Shown here: in pieces, positions 10,238-22,304 of the stretch
Layout of the letters: the number at the start of each line of letters is the position of its first letter
Numbering within the stretch: position 1 is the first letter of the stretch
Assembly: GCF_910596095.1 (NCBI RefSeq)
Contig: NC_056550.1
Coordinates: forward strand, 19,390,001-19,454,000
Origin: Thunnus maccoyii
Lineage: Eukaryota > Chordata > Actinopteri > Scombriformes > Scombridae
Direction: 5' to 3'
Length of the DNA stretch: 64,000 nucleotides
Program-made: the position numbers and the translations under genes
The notes under the pieces: model-generated
Told to the model about the DNA's origin: nothing
The model's database searches: none
The model's input: only the letters and a program-made list of their open reading frames with translations

Positions 10238-10737
10238 CCCAGTCGCCAGAACAAAACGTTGGCATTGTACGTGTCTGCAAACCACGGATACGTAAAATTT
10301 CTACGTTTCAATGTTAGCCATTATCAGTTGAATAATGATGTTTTATGATGTGACAACGCTGTGATTAAGGTCTGGTTAGTTTTAGGCACAAAACTCACTT
10401 GGTTAGGATTAGGGAAAAATCATGGTTTGGGTTCAAATTAAAAAAAAAAATTAGAACTACTGCAAATGTCCCGACCTCTTACTAAAAACACCGGTTTTGT
10501 TGGTTGAAACGGGAAGCGGACAAACTTCCTAACCATCCACCGACCCCTCCTCCTCCTGATAAGAAAGACCGCTCATATAGATCTCATGTGAACGACGTCA
10601 CTTTAGAAATATTGATATGATACGTAATCTAGAAATGTTGATATGATATGTATTGTTGAATTGTTAATATGTCAGGTATTACACGTGTTGAAACCTAGAT
10701 ATTCAACGTGTCTGTAGTTTATTCTGGCGATCAGGCT
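10238..10737. mobile_element. MITE-like element
   Basis: The left end CAGTCGCCAGAACAAAACG and the right end TTTATTCTGGCGATCAGGCTG are inverted (core TCGCCAGAA). The interior carries repeated ACGTAG/GATATGATACGTA motifs and the common fish block GGTTAGGATTAGGGAAAAATC. A relative of its left half lies at 33585-33735. No coding capacity; class unassigned. Confidence 0.6.
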
Positions 10738-11154
10738 GTGTAACTAGTCATGATAGTCTCAAACAAACAACACCATGATGTTCTGAACTCAACATCTGGC
10801 TAAAGCCTACAATGCAGTTGTGAGTAATGATGATCTCAAGTACCATACTATGATATTCTGAGCTAAACATTTAATCTTGAAGTAACCCATGATGATCTAA
10901 GGCAAAGAACACTGAAAATATATGATGCTATATTGATAATATATGATATATATGTGAAACAACAACGTTTTCTTGAGGTAAACATCATATAAACAACATC
11001 ATATAACAGAGAACAAAACAATAAAGCCTTGTTTGCAGTTGGATGTGTCCAGTCAACAGTTTTACATATATCGATTTTACAATGGTGCGCTATGAGGAAA
11101 ATGCCTCTTGGGGCCGCCAGGGGGAATTTTCGCTGAATACTGTGAGTGTTTAAA
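10738..11154. repeat. Repeat-derived spacer with a shared fragment
   Basis: Mostly unrecognised AT-rich sequence. About 11083-11145 (GCGCTATGAGGAAAATGCC, then GGGGGAATTTTCGCTG) resembles 37786-37860, so both belong to one dispersed repeat family. Confidence 0.5.
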
Positions 11155-11360
11155 GCAACAATGATCCGCTCATAAAAGCATGTGATTGGCTCGGCGGTGA
11201 AATGGCCAAGTGCTGATTTGTAACAGTGATAAGAGAAGGATGTATATGCAAGGCTTAGACTGTTTCTGAAAGAGACAAAAATACTGTAGTCTTGGCTAGA
11301 AAGTATATCATACAGCCCCAATGTAATATAATACAAAGGTCCTCAGACTCACAATGATTC

Positions 11361-11361
<1 letters not shown>
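11155..11361 (-). promoter_or_regulatory. Orphan beta-globin promoter, gene absent
   Basis: Reading leftward, this matches the upstream region of the intact beta genes from just above the TATA-like box: GCATGTGATTGG, then GCTGATTTGTAACAGTGATAAG, CTTAGACTGTTTCTGAAAGAGACAAAAAT and the CAGACTCACAATGATTCATA block. No beta exon lies to its left; the repeat at 10738-11154 abuts instead. It lies about 290 bp upstream of the alpha gene at 11651, separated by a (TAA)n tract, so that alpha has lost its beta partner but kept beta-side sequence. Confidence 0.75.

Positions 11362-11420
<59 letters not shown>
11362..11420. repeat. (TAA)n microsatellite
   Basis: About 19 uninterrupted TAA units, sitting where the other units have about 900 bp of intergenic spacer. 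Confidence 0.95.
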
Positions 11421-11423
<3 letters not shown>

Positions 11424-11650
11424 TTTAAATGCAGGTGATTTGAAAAGATCGTGTCAATGTAAGACTGAGTGATGTAATTCAAAGAAACAACATTTTTGTT
11501 TATCTCATGGAAGCTGCAACCTAACATGAAACGCCCTCTGCAGCCTATCTTGGAGGTGGTCCCGGGTGTGTCCATGCTGAGCTTTAACTATAAAATCCCC
11601 CACTGTTTCAGCTTCAAAGCATTTAGCGACACTCAATCAACTAAGGCAAG

Positions 11651-12470
11651 ATGACCAGTCTCACCGCTAAGGACAAGGCCAATGTCAAGGCCTTCTGGGC
11701 TAAAATTGCTCCTCAGGCTGATGACATCGGCGCGGATGCGCTGTCCAGGTAAATATGACGTAAAACTGGCTGTAACGCGCTCCACCATTGATGGGTTCAT
11801 TTACATACTCACCTTTTTAAATTGTCTACCCAGGATGCTGGTCGTGTACCCGCAGACCAAGACTTACTTCTCCCACTGGAATGACTTGAGTCCTGGCTCT
11901 GCCCCCGTGAAGAAGCACGGAAAAACTGTGATGGCTGGAGTTGCTGATGCTGTGTCCAAGATCGACGATCTGAAAGGAGGTCTTCTCACCCTCAGTGAGC
12001 TGCATGCCTTCACTCTGCGAGTGGACCCTGCCAACTTCAAGGTGAAGATTCAAACTGATTAAAACATGATGTAGTGTGTTTCTCAAACTTTGGCCTCAAG
12101 ACTCGCAACAGGTTCATGTCATGTCATTAACAGACACATGTCCTTGTGTACCGTGTAGATAATTCTGTCCCATTCAGATAAATCTGCATTGTTCAAATAG
12201 GTCTATACTGTATATATGAAGAATGGAGTACAGAATGAGCAACAACTGTAACAGCAAACATCTGGGACAGATGTGGAGATGGGGAGCTAAAACTCAGTGT
12301 AAGCATAGGCCAACATCTTTGACATTATTCTCTTTTCACAGATCATCTCCCACAACATCCTTGTGGTCCTGGCCATCATGTTCCCCGTTGACTTCACCCC
12401 TGAGGTCCATGTGGCTATGGACAAGTTCCTGGCTGCTCTGGCTCTGGCCCTGGCTGAGAAATACAGATAA
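11651..12470 (+). CDS. Alpha-globin, embryonic type, array copy 1
   Basis: Oxygen-carrying alpha chain of erythrocyte haemoglobin. Exons: 11651-11748, 11834-12041, 12342-12470 (98/208/129 nt), with GT-AG introns and the classic globin phases (split Arg codon; Lys before intron 2). 144 codons, start [16 protein letters not shown], distal His in VKKHGKT, proximal His in LSELHAF, end AEKYR. TATAAAA at 11589-11595 with an inverted GATA (CTATCTTGG) and CACCC (GGGTGTGTCC) just upstream. It differs from the amplified copies: [28 protein letters not shown] and FPVD, matching the alpha at 35695 at most of these sites. Its beta partner is reduced to a promoter (11155-11361). Embryonic type is inferred from likeness to zebrafish hbae. 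Confidence 0.95.
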
Positions 12471-13043
12471 ACAGCTGGAGTAGAAGACGGAGACTTCAGC
12501 AAGAGCCCACTCTGCAAATAATAAATAAATACATTAAAAAAAAACAAAAATAACATTGGCTTTCTTTGTGATTATTTTAGAAAACACGAGTCAACCGTGT
12601 TTCCAGTCTGTTCAACAGCACAATAAATTAGCAGAATTGCAAATTGGGGACAGTCGTAAAGTTCATATATTTCCCCGAAGTTTTAGGAAATAAAACTAAT
12701 TTGTTTTAATTAATTACATATACAAATCAAAATAATAAATAAATTCATTAAAAAAACAAATATCGGTTTTCTTTGTGATTATTTTAGACATCGCGAGTCA
12801 ACTGAGTTTCCAGTCTGTTCAACAGTACAATAAACTAACAGAATTTAAATAAATAGATAAATAAAAATTGTCAACTAATCTGTGTATTAACTGTGAATTA
12901 ACTCTCTATTAAGTGCAAACTAATCACGTAAAGTCATAGTGACTTGATCATTGGTTAATGCTGAGCATCAGGAGTTCATGATACATCCTGCATTAATCAT
13001 GCATTTCAGCAGTATTTATACTCTCATTATAAAGTGTTACCCA

Positions 13044-13133
<90 letters not shown>

Positions 13134-13623
13134 GCATGCATGCACACACACACGTCATATATGGGCCGTTATGCAATAAATCAAAACATAAGGGCAGTAA
13201 TATTGTTAGAAAAACAAAACTATTACCATTACCGTATTATCGTTTAATACTATTGATAATATTGATATAATTATTGAATTAAATGATACATTACTAAGTC
13301 CTAGTTTTAAAACTAGATGGGGTGATGGTACTTGCATCACTCGACTAGCAGAATGTCGAGTTGAAAACATGCTGCTCTCATGATATGCACATGGATTATC
13401 ACTTTAACATTTTATCATCGCTTTTGTCCCTTTCTGTATCTAAAGGTCACATTTTTATCATTATTTTCTTACATAGCCTGTTACATTTTCATGGTGATAT
13501 AATCTGTTTTGTTCATAATTACAGACAAACAACATTTTGAATATGCTTATTCTTTTATTTGACTTTGAGACATGATAAAAACAAAGAGCCTGTCAGCATG
13601 TGATGGTCCTCGGTTGCAGCTCT
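12471..13623. repeat. Alpha-beta tail-to-tail spacer
   Basis: Holds the alpha 3' UTR, with AATAAA signals at about 12520 and a second partial copy of the same 3' flank at about 12725-12840 (a local duplication of the post-polyA sequence). It also holds a (CA)n(TA)n tract at 13047-13153 and the beta 3' flank, whose TTTATT at about 13554 gives AATAAA on the minus strand. ATTATAAAGTGTTACC lies at 13026-13041. Confidence 0.75.
13047..13153. repeat. (CA)n (TA)n (CATG)n compound microsatellite
   Basis: About 22 CA units, 20 TA units, then CATGCATGCATG and CACACA. Likely polymorphic, and able to form a hairpin through the TA run. Confidence 0.95.
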
Positions 13624-14402
13624 TTAGTGGTACTGCCTTCCCAGGGAGCTCACAACCACCGCCAGGAACTTCTGGAAAGCTTCTTGGACCTCCGCAGTGA
13701 AGTCATTGCCCATCTTGCTAGCAACCACAATGGTCAGGCAGTCAGCCAGCAGCTGCAACACAATAAGCAAAAAACATCAATAACATGAAGGGTGGGCTGT
13801 TTTTGGAATGATTATTGAATATCTATAATAATAGTCACAGCGGTTCCATAACTCATTACCTTGAAATTATCAGGGTCCACGTGCAGTTTCTCGGAGTGCA
13901 GCACGCTCAGCTCGGCATAAGTTTCCTTGATGTTGTCCATGTTCTTCACAGCCCGGTCCAGACCGTGGAGGATAGTTGTTCCATGTTTTGCAATCATCGG
14001 GTTTCCCTTGATGGCTTCGGCGTTGTAGAGGTTTCCAAAGTTGCCGAAATACCTCTGGCACCAGGGGTAGACGACCAGACACCTGAAAAAATATTAAAAA
14101 CCCAAGTGTTTAAGATTGGGATCATTTGTGGCGCAAAAAACAGCAAAAAAACAAAACAAAAAAACCATTTGTGATTCTTTGAGACACACTGCGTTGTGAC
14201 AAAGTGCATCCAAAACATGAATCCTGATCCTTAAATAGTGTCTTGTTTAGGTTGTCATAAAGATTACGTCAGTACACTCTTGTTATTGCAAAATAACAAG
14301 TACACCTCACCTGGCAAGAGCTGCAGGGCCCACAGACTCATAGTCCATCTTGGCGAAGATGTCCTGGATGGTGGCGCGCTCGAAGTCTGTCCACTCGACC
14401 AT
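13624..14402 (-). CDS. Beta-globin, embryonic type, unit 1
   Basis: Beta chain of haemoglobin. On the minus strand: exon 1 14311-14402, exon 2 13860-14082, exon 3 13624-13752 (92/223/129 nt), consensus splice sites, 147 codons. Starts [20 protein letters not shown]; distal His in IAKHGTT; proximal His in [11 protein letters not shown]; ends LGRQYH. Position beta38 is Cys (YPWCQRYF) and F9 is Ser. TTTAAAAG box on the minus strand at 14467-14474, 65 bp above the ATG, and a GATA pair near 14545. Unlike later copies it has NAEAIKG in exon 2 and AEVQEAF in exon 3, so it is the most distinct of the four and closest in these residues to the beta at 40339. Head-to-head with the alpha at 15645. Confidence 0.95.
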
Positions 14403-15644
14403 TTTGCTGGCTCTAGATTGTCCTGTGCGGATCAGTAGATGCTGTGCTACCCGGCACCAGATGCCCCTTTTAAAGCAACCCTGCTCCCCTTCCAGAAGCA
14501 TGTGATCGGAAGGCGGGGGCCAGCCAAGTACTGCATTACAACAATGATAAGAGTATCTGCACCACTTAGATTGTTCTTGAGAAAGACAAAAATAGCTCGA
14601 GGTACAAAGTATACCGCCCCACAGGGCCCCACCATTCAACAGGGCAGAACAATACAAACTCCTTCAGACTCACAATCATTCATATTCAAATAATAATTCA
14701 CAGAAACCCAATATGTTAAGAAGAAATAATGATGTAAAAGAAATTTTTACAAGATATCCTGAAACTTATGTGTCCTGAAACCCTTTGTGTCATTATCTTT
14801 TGTTCAAACAGGCGTAAATTTAAATGATCACAAATAGCTGTTGGCAGAGCCACAGCCTGATATACACACATACATGATGAACACAGTAACAAAATGACAG
14901 TTTGTTACCCAGAGACTACACAATAACAGCAAAAGAAACCGAGCAGGTTCCATGATCAGGACCTTGGACAGCGATCGTAATATTTCGGGGCATATACTAG
15001 TTTCACACTATCAGCTATACCGTCCTTTTTCTGATTTCCACACTGCTCATTGTAAACAGAAACGCTCAGCCATCAGTTTGTTGATTGCAATCACCATTTC
15101 ATTCATTTCAGTGAGAACAATAGTGACTACAAGTTTTTTTTTTCTTCATGCAACTTTAATATAAAGCAGCACATCAAGGGTGTTTTCTGTGTCACTTGGA
15201 TCAAATTGTCAAATGGTCTCTTTGAAGCTGTCTTCAGATTTTAATCATAATTTTAATATTAAAATGTATATATTATAATACATATTATTATAATACATAT
15301 TATCAATATGTATTATCAATAGGTGTATGCTCATATACTGGTATTATTTCCCCTTATTTGTGCCAGTAGCTGCTCATAGCCCGTGACTTGCCCGAGTGTG
15401 TCCAATATATTTTAAATAATTAGGTAGATTGCTGTGTTTTAGATTGAGTGATGTAATTCAAAGAGGTTCTGGGGCCACCATATGAAGATTTTTCTTTATC
15501 TCATGGGGGCTGCAACCTAACAGGAAACGCCCTCTGCAGCCTATCTTGGAGGTGGTCTCGGGTGTGTCCATGCTTTGTTTTAACTATAAAAACCCCCATT
15601 GTTAAGGCTACAAAGCACTCGGTGACATTCAACCAACAGGCAAG
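14403..15644. promoter_or_regulatory. Divergent beta/alpha promoter, unit 1
   Basis: Shared 1.24-kb region. Beta side: TTTAAAAG (14467-14474) and a GATAAGAGTATCTGC pair. Alpha side: CAGCCTATCTTGGAGGTGG with an inverted GATA at 15541, GGGTGTGTCC (inverted CACCC), and TATAAAA at 15585-15591, 60 bp above the alpha ATG. GATA and CACCC sites fit erythroid GATA1/KLF control (known for vertebrate globins). The middle (14820-15230) is the conserved spacer. Confidence 0.8.
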
Positions 15645-16460
15645 ATGACCAGTCTCACTGCTAAGGACAAAGCCAATGTCAAGGCTTTCTGGAATAAGGT
15701 GTCTTCAAAGGCGGACGACATCGGTATGGATGCTATCTCCAGGTAAATATAACTTAAAACAGACTGATGTAACCTGCTCCAACACTGATGGATTCATTTA
15801 CATACTCACCTTTTTAATTTTCTACCCAGGATGTTGATCGTCTACCCGCAGACCAAGACTTACTTCGCCCACTGGAATGACTTGAGCCCCGGATCTGCCA
15901 ACGTGAGGAAGCACGGAAGAACTATCATGGCTGGAGTTGCTGATGCTCTGACCAAGATCGACGATCTGAAAGGAGGTCTTCTCAGCCTCAGTGAGCTGCA
16001 TGCCTTCACTCTGCGAGTGGACCCTGCCAACTTCAAGGTGCAAATTCAAAATCATCAATACATGATGTAGTGTGTTTCTCAGACTTTGGTTTCAAGTCTC
16101 GCAACAGGTTCATTTGTCATTAACAGGCACATAATGTCCTTGTGTACCGTGTAGATAATTCTGTTCCGTTCAGATAAACCTGCATTGTTCAATTAGGTCT
16201 ATACTGTACATATGAAGAATGGAGCACAGAATGAGCAACAACTGTAACAGCAAACATCTGGGACAGATGTGTGGATGAGGAGATAAAAACTCCATATATC
16301 TAACATCTATGTGATTATCATCTTTTCACAGATTGCCTCCCACAACATCCTTGTGGTCATGGCCATCATGTTCCCCGATGACTTCACCCCTGAGGTCCAT
16401 GTGGCTATGGACAAGTTCCTGGCTGCTCTGGCTCTCGCCCTGGCTGAGAAATACAGATAA
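15645..16460 (+). CDS. Alpha-globin, embryonic type, unit 1
   Basis: Exons 15645-15742, 15830-16037 and 16332-16460; 144 codons; GT-AG introns. Start [21 protein letters not shown]; distal His in VRKHGRT, proximal His in LSELHAF; end AEKYR. Member of the amplified alpha subtype ([35 protein letters not shown]). Among the copies it is marked by KADDIG in exon 1 and VVMAIMF in exon 3. Partner of the beta at 13624-14402, with which it shares the promoter, so balanced expression is likely (inference). 3' UTR has AATAAATAAATG about 50 bp after the stop. Confidence 0.95.
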
Positions 16461-17582
16461 ACAGCTGGAGTAGAAGACGGAGACTGCAGCAAGAGCTCAC
16501 TCTGCAAATAATAAATAAATGCATGAATTAAAAAAAAAATCTTTTGTGATTATTTTAGACATCAGGAGTAAACTGTGTTTCCAGTCTGTTAAACGGGACA
16601 ATAAACTAACAGAATTTGAAAATGGGGACAATCGTAAAGTTCATATATTTCCCCAAAGTTTTAGAAACAAAACTAATTTGCTTTATTTAATTAAATCTAC
16701 AAATGTCTTCCTTATGTGGAAATATTTAGCATAACATGCGAAACCACAAATGCAATGCTGTCATCTGAATATCCCAACAGTATAAATGCGTATAGTTCAT
16801 ATATTTTCCCAAAGTTTTACATGATCAGGTTGTACCATGCTTTAATCTGAAACTCACAATTATTGTGGGTATAAAAATTGTCAATGTATGAAGCAACTGT
16901 CAATTAATTAATTAAACATCCTGCATTCATCTATGCATTTTATTTAAATATATGATTTGTACATTGATAGGAAAGTGTTACCAAAATTACATTAATTCAG
17001 GAATATCGTGGTAAAACAGAAGAAGAGGTAATTAGTATTGCATGTACATAAATAATCTAAATAATTATATTTAATATATAATAATTAAATTTAAAGACAT
17101 TTAAAGTCACAGTTAGATGCAATATGGGCTATTATACAAAAAACCAAAACAGAATAACACTGATAACATTAACAACAACAAAACAATACTCATTGTCGTT
17201 TTTATTGTTGTTATCATTAAATGAAATTATACGTTATTAAGTCCTAGTTTTAAAACTAGATTGGGTGATGGTAGTTGACATTCAGTGATGTAAATTAAAC
17301 TCCAGCAGAAGGCCGAGTTAAAAACAGGCTGCTCCCATGATATGCATATGGACCATGAATTTAACATTTTATCATCGTTTTTGTCCCTTTTTGTGTCCAA
17401 AGGTCACTTTCTGTTGTCACTATTTTCTCAGATAGCCTGTTAAATTTTCATGGTGATATAATCTGTTTTGTGCATAATTACAGACAAACAACGTTTTGAA
17501 TATGCTTATTCGTTTATTTGACTTTGAGACATGATAAAAACAAAGAGCCTGTCATCATGTGATGGTCCTCTGTTGCAGCTCT
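16461..17582. repeat. Tail-to-tail spacer, units 1-2
   Basis: AT-rich, with alpha and beta polyadenylation signals at opposite ends and no gene between. The transposon-end-like motif is worn here (GATAGGAAAGTGTTACC near 16967). No exon remnant seen. Confidence 0.7.
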
Positions 17583-18347
17583 TTAGTGGTACTGCCTTCC
17601 CAGGGAGCTCACAACCACAGCCAGGAACTTCTGGAAAACTTCTTGGACCTGCGCAGTGAAGTCATTGCCCATCTTGCTTGCAACCACAATGGTCAGGCAG
17701 TCAGCCAGCAGCTGCAACACAACAAGCAGAAAACATCAATAACATGAAGGCTGGGCTGTTTTTGGAATGATTATTAAACATCTATAATAATAGTCACAGC
17801 GGTTCCATAACTCATTACCTTGAAATTATCAGGGTCCACGTGCAGTTTCTCGGAGTGCAGCACGCTCAGCTCGGCATAAGTTTCCTTGATGTTGTCCATG
17901 TTCTTCACAGCCCGGTCCAGACCGTGGAGGATAGTTGTTCCATGTTTTGCAATCATCGGGTTTCCCTTGATGGCGGCGGCGTTGTAGAGGTTTCCAAAGT
18001 TGCCGAAATACCTCTGACACCAGGGGTAGACGACCAGGCACCTGAAATATTAAAGATCACAAGTGTTTAAGATTGAGATCATTTGTAGCACAAAAAAAGA
18101 AAAAAAAAAACCTTTGTGATTCTTTGGGACACGTTGTGTTCTGACAAAGTGCATCCAAAACATAAATCCTGATCCTTAAATAGTGTCTTTTTTAGGGTGT
18201 CATAAAGATTACGTCAGTACACTCCTGTTGATGCAAAATAACAAGTACACCTCACCTGGCAAGAGCTGCAGGGCCCACAGACTCATAGTCCATCTTGGCG
18301 AAGATGTCCTGGATGGTGGCGCGCTCGAAGTCTGTCCACTCGACCAT
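17583..18347 (-). CDS. Beta-globin, embryonic type, unit 2
   Basis: Exon 1 18256-18347, exon 2 17819-18041, exon 3 17583-17711; 147 codons; all splice sites consensus. NAAAIKG in exon 2 and AQVQEVF in exon 3 separate it from unit 1; its predicted protein appears identical to that of unit 3. Cys at beta38, Ser at F9, His at the C terminus. TTTAAAAG box on the minus strand at 18413-18420 and the GATA pair TGATAAGGGTATCT at 18492-18505. Divergent partner is the alpha at 19535. Confidence 0.95.
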
Positions 18348-19534
18348 TTTGCTGACGTCTAGATTGTCCTGTGCGGATCAGTAGATGCTTTGCTTCCCGG
18401 CACCAGATGCCCCTTTTAAAGCAATCCTGCTCCCCTCCCAGAAGCATGTGACTGGATGACAGTGGGCCGGTCAAGTGCTGATTTAGGACAATGATAAGGG
18501 TATCTGCACCACTTCGATTGTTCCTGAGAAAGACAAAAATAGCTCGAGGTACAAAGTATACCCGGCAGCCCCACAGGCCCCATTATTCAGCAAGGCAAAA
18601 CAATACAAACTCCCACAGACTCAAAATGAATTATATTTAAATGATAATGCAAAGATACCCGATGTGAAAAGAAGAAATAATGATGTAAAAGAAAAAAGTT
18701 TACAGTATCTTGAAGCTTATTTCCACTTCGTGTCATTATCTTTTGGTCAAACAGGCGTAAATTGAAATGATCACAAATTGTAGGCAGAGCCACAGCATGA
18801 TATACACACATACATGATGAACACAGTAACAAAATGCCAGCTTGTTACCCAGAGACTGCACAATAACAGCAAAAGAAACCGAGCAGGTTCCATGATCAGG
18901 ACCTTTGATGCTGTCAGTTGTATCGTCCTTTTACTGTTTTCCACATTGCTCATTGTAAACAGAAACGCTCAGCCATCAGTTTGTTGATTGCAATCACCAT
19001 TTCATTCATTTCAGTGTGAACAATAGTGACTACAAGTTTTTTTTTCTTCATGCAACTTCAATATAAAGCAGCACATCAAGGGTGTTTTCTGTCTCACTTG
19101 GATCAAATTGTCAAATGGTCTCTTTGAAGCTGTGCTCAGATTTTAATCATAATTTCAATATTAATATGTATATATTATGATACATATTATTATAATACAC
19201 ATTATCAGTATGGATCATCAATATGTATATGCTCATATGGTGGTATTTTTGCCAGTAGCTGTTCACAGACCGTGACTGTCCCGAGTGTGTCCAATATATT
19301 TTTAATAATTTGGTAGATTACTGTGTTTTAGATTGAGTGATGTAGTTCAAAGAGGCCCCGGGGCCACCATATGAATATTTTTGTTTATCTCATGGGGGCT
19401 GCAACCTAAAAGGAAACGCCCTTTGCAGCCTATCTTGGAGGTGGACCCGGGTGTGTCCATGCTTTGTTTTAACCATAAAAACCCCCCATTGTTTGGGCTA
19501 CAAAGCACTAAGCGACACTCAACCAACAGGCAAG
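18348..19534. promoter_or_regulatory. Divergent beta/alpha promoter, unit 2
   Basis: Same layout as unit 1. The alpha TATA box is altered here: ACCATAAAAAC (CATAAAA at 19474-19480) where units 1, 3 and 4 have ACTATAAAAAC. The inverted GATA (CTATCTTGG, about 19431) is kept, and the following block reads GGTGGACCCGGGTGTGTCC instead of GGTGGTCTCGGGTGTGTCC. The central spacer lacks about 30 bp around 18903 (from ACCTTTGATG) present in the other units. Confidence 0.8.
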
Positions 19535-20350
19535 ATGACCAGTCTCACTGCTAAGGACAAAGCCAATGTCAAGGCTTTCTGGAATAAGGTGTCTTCAAAG
19601 GCGGACGAAATCGGTATGGATGCTATCTCCAGGTAAATATAACTTAAAACAGACTGATGTAACCTGCTCCAACACTGATGGATTCATTTACATACTCACC
19701 TTTTTAATTTTCTACCCAGGATGTTGATCGTCTACCCGCAGACCAAGACTTACTTCGCCCACTGGAATGACTTGAGCCCCGGATCTGCCAACGTGAGGAA
19801 ACACGGAAGAACTATTATGGCTGGAGTTGCTGATGCTCTGACCAAGATCGACGACCTGAAAGGAGGTCTTCTCAGCCTCAGTGAGCTGCATGCCTTCACT
19901 CTGCGAGTGGACCCTGCCAACTTCAAGGTGCAAATTCAAAATCATCAATACATGATGTAGTGTGTTTCTCAGACTTTGGTTTCAAGTCTCGCGACAGGTT
20001 CATTTGGCATTAACAGGCACATAATGTCCTTATGTACCGTGTAGATAATTCTGTTCCGTTCAGATAAATCTGCATTGTTCAATTAGGTCTATACTGTACA
20101 TATGAAGAATGGAGTACAGCATGAGCAACAACTGTAACAGCAAACATCTGGGACAGATGTGTGGATGGGGAGATAAAAACTCTATATGTATAAAATCTAT
20201 ATGATTATCATCTTTTCACAGATTGCCTCCCACAACATCCTTGTGGTCCTGGCCATCATGTTCCCCGACGACTTCACCCCTGAGGTCCATGTGGCTATGG
20301 ACAAGTTCCTGGCTGCTCTGGCTCTGGCCCTGGCTGAGAAATACAGATAA
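19535..20350 (+). CDS. Alpha-globin, embryonic type, unit 2
   Basis: Exons 19535-19632, 19720-19927 and 20222-20350; 144 codons; heme histidines in VRKHGRT and LSELHAF. Differs from unit 1 by KADEIG in exon 1 and VVLAIMF in exon 3. Coding sequence and splice sites are intact, but the TATA box has a T-to-C change at its first base (CATAAAA), so its output may differ from its sisters; that is inference. Head-to-head with the beta at 17583-18347. Confidence 0.95.
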
Positions 20351-21537
20351 ACAGCTGGAGTAGAAGACAGAGACTGCAACAAGAGCTCACTCTGCAAATA
20401 ATTAATAAATGCATGACTAAAAAAAAATCTTTTCTTTGTCATTATTTTAGACAACACGAGTCAACTGTGTTTCCAATCTGTTCAACAGCACAATAAACTA
20501 GTAGAATTTCAAAATGGGGACAGTCGTAAAGTTCATATATTTTCCCCAAAGTTTTAGAAAACAAATTAATTTGTTTTAGTTAATTACATCTACAAATGTC
20601 TTCCTTATGTGGAAATATTTAGTATAGTATGCATAACCGCTAATGCCATGTTTTCATCTGAATATCCCCAAAGGATAAATACGTAAAGATCATATATTTT
20701 CCCAAAGTTTTACATGATCTGGTTGTATCATGCTTTAATCTTAAACTCACAGTAATTGTGGGTATAAAACTGTCAATTAATATTAATTAATTGACTATTA
20801 AATGTAAAGTAATCGGGTAAAGTCATACTTCCGTGATCATTTGTTAATGCTGAGCATCAGGAGTTCTAGGTACATCCTGCATTAATTAATGCATCTTAGT
20901 TAAATACATGATTTGTACTTTCATTATAAAGTGTTACCAAAATTCATTTAATTCAGGAATGTCGTGGGGAAACAGAAGAGGTAATTAGTAATGCATGGAT
21001 ATAAACAATCTAAATAATTATATTGAATATATAATAATTAAATGTAAAGACATTTGAAGTTACAGTTAGATGCAATATATGCTGTTATACAAAAAACATA
21101 AGAACAATAACAATGACAATATTAACAGCAACAAAACTATTATCATTATCGTTTTTATTGTTATTATCATTAAATGAAATGTTACGTTATTTAGTCCTAG
21201 TTTTAAAACTAGATTGGGTGATGGTAGTTGACATTCAGTGATGTAAATTAAACTCCAGAAGAAGGCCGAGTTAAAAATAGGCTGCTCTCATGAAATGCAC
21301 GTGGACTATCAATTTAACATTTGAACATCTTTTTTCGTGGCTTTTTGTGTCCAAAAGTCACTTTTTTTGTTATCATTATTTTCTCAGATACCCTGTTTAA
21401 TTTCATGGTGATATAATCTGTTTCGTTCATAATTACAGACAAACAACGTTTTGAATATGCTTATTCTTTTATTTGACTTTGAGACATGATAAAAACAAAG
21501 AGCCTGTCATCATGTGATGGTCCTCTGTTGCAGCTCT
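20351..21537. repeat. Tail-to-tail spacer, units 2-3
   Basis: Same content as the units 1-2 spacer, with ATTATAAAGTGTTACC intact at 20933-20948. No gene seen. Confidence 0.7.
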
Positions 21538-22304
21538 TTAGTGGTACTGCCTTCCCAGGGAGCTCACAACCACAGCCAGGAACTTCTGGAAAACTTCTTG
21601 GACCTGCGCAGTGAAGTCATTGCCCATCTTGCTAGCAACCACAATGGTCAGGCAGTCAGCCAGCAGCTGCAACATAACAAGCAGAAAACATCAACAACAT
21701 GAAGGCTGATCTGTTTTTGGAATGATTATTGGATATCTATAATAATAGTCACAGCGGTTCCATAACTCATTACCTTGAAATTATCAGGGTCCACGTGCAG
21801 TTTCTCGGAGTGCAGCACGCTCAGCTCGGCATAAGTTTCCTTGATGTTGTCCATGTTCTTCACAGCCCGGTCCAGACCGTGGAGGATAGTTGTTCCATGT
21901 TTTGCAATCATCGGGTTTCCCTTGATGGCGGCGGCGTTGTAGAGGTTTCCAAAGTTGCCGAAATACCTCTGGCACCAGGGGTAGACGACCAGACACCTGA
22001 AAAAATATTAAAGAACACAAGTGTTTAAGATTGAGATCATTTGTAGCACAAAAAAAGAAAAAAAAAACATTTGTGATTCTTTGGGACACGTTGTGTTCTG
22101 ACAAAGTGCATCCAAAACATAAATCCTGATCCTTAAATAGTGTCTTTTTTAGGGTGTCATAAAGATTACGTCAGTACACTCTCGTTGATGCAAAATAACA
22201 AGTACACCTCACCTGGCAAGAGCTGCAGGGCCCACAGACTCATAGTCCATCTTGGCGAAGATGTCCTGGATGGTGGCGCGCTCGAAGTCTGTCCACTCGA
22301 CCAT
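21538..22304 (-). CDS. Beta-globin, embryonic type, unit 3
   Basis: Exon 1 22213-22304, exon 2 21774-21996, exon 3 21538-21666; 147 codons. The predicted protein reads the same as unit 2 ([45 protein letters not shown]); the two genes differ only at silent and intron sites that I noticed. TTTAAAAG box on the minus strand at 22370-22377; GATA pair near 22452. Divergent partner is the alpha at 23546. Confidence 0.95.

Noticed and set aside
12951-13270. Open frames across the (CA)n(TA)n tract (His-Thr and Tyr-Ile repeats)
   Set aside because: Produced by microsatellite translation; no splice signals or non-repeat coding sequence.
13815-14174. Plus-strand frames over beta exon 2 (also at 1912, 17840, 21729, 25625 and 40597)
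   Set aside because: Antisense shadows of beta coding sequence; the minus strand has the conserved globin and splice sites.
16307-16507. Minus-strand frames rich in Arg-Ala (also at 446, 12287, 20197, 24213 and 28134)
   Set aside because: Antisense shadows of alpha exon 3; their repetition follows the gene duplication.
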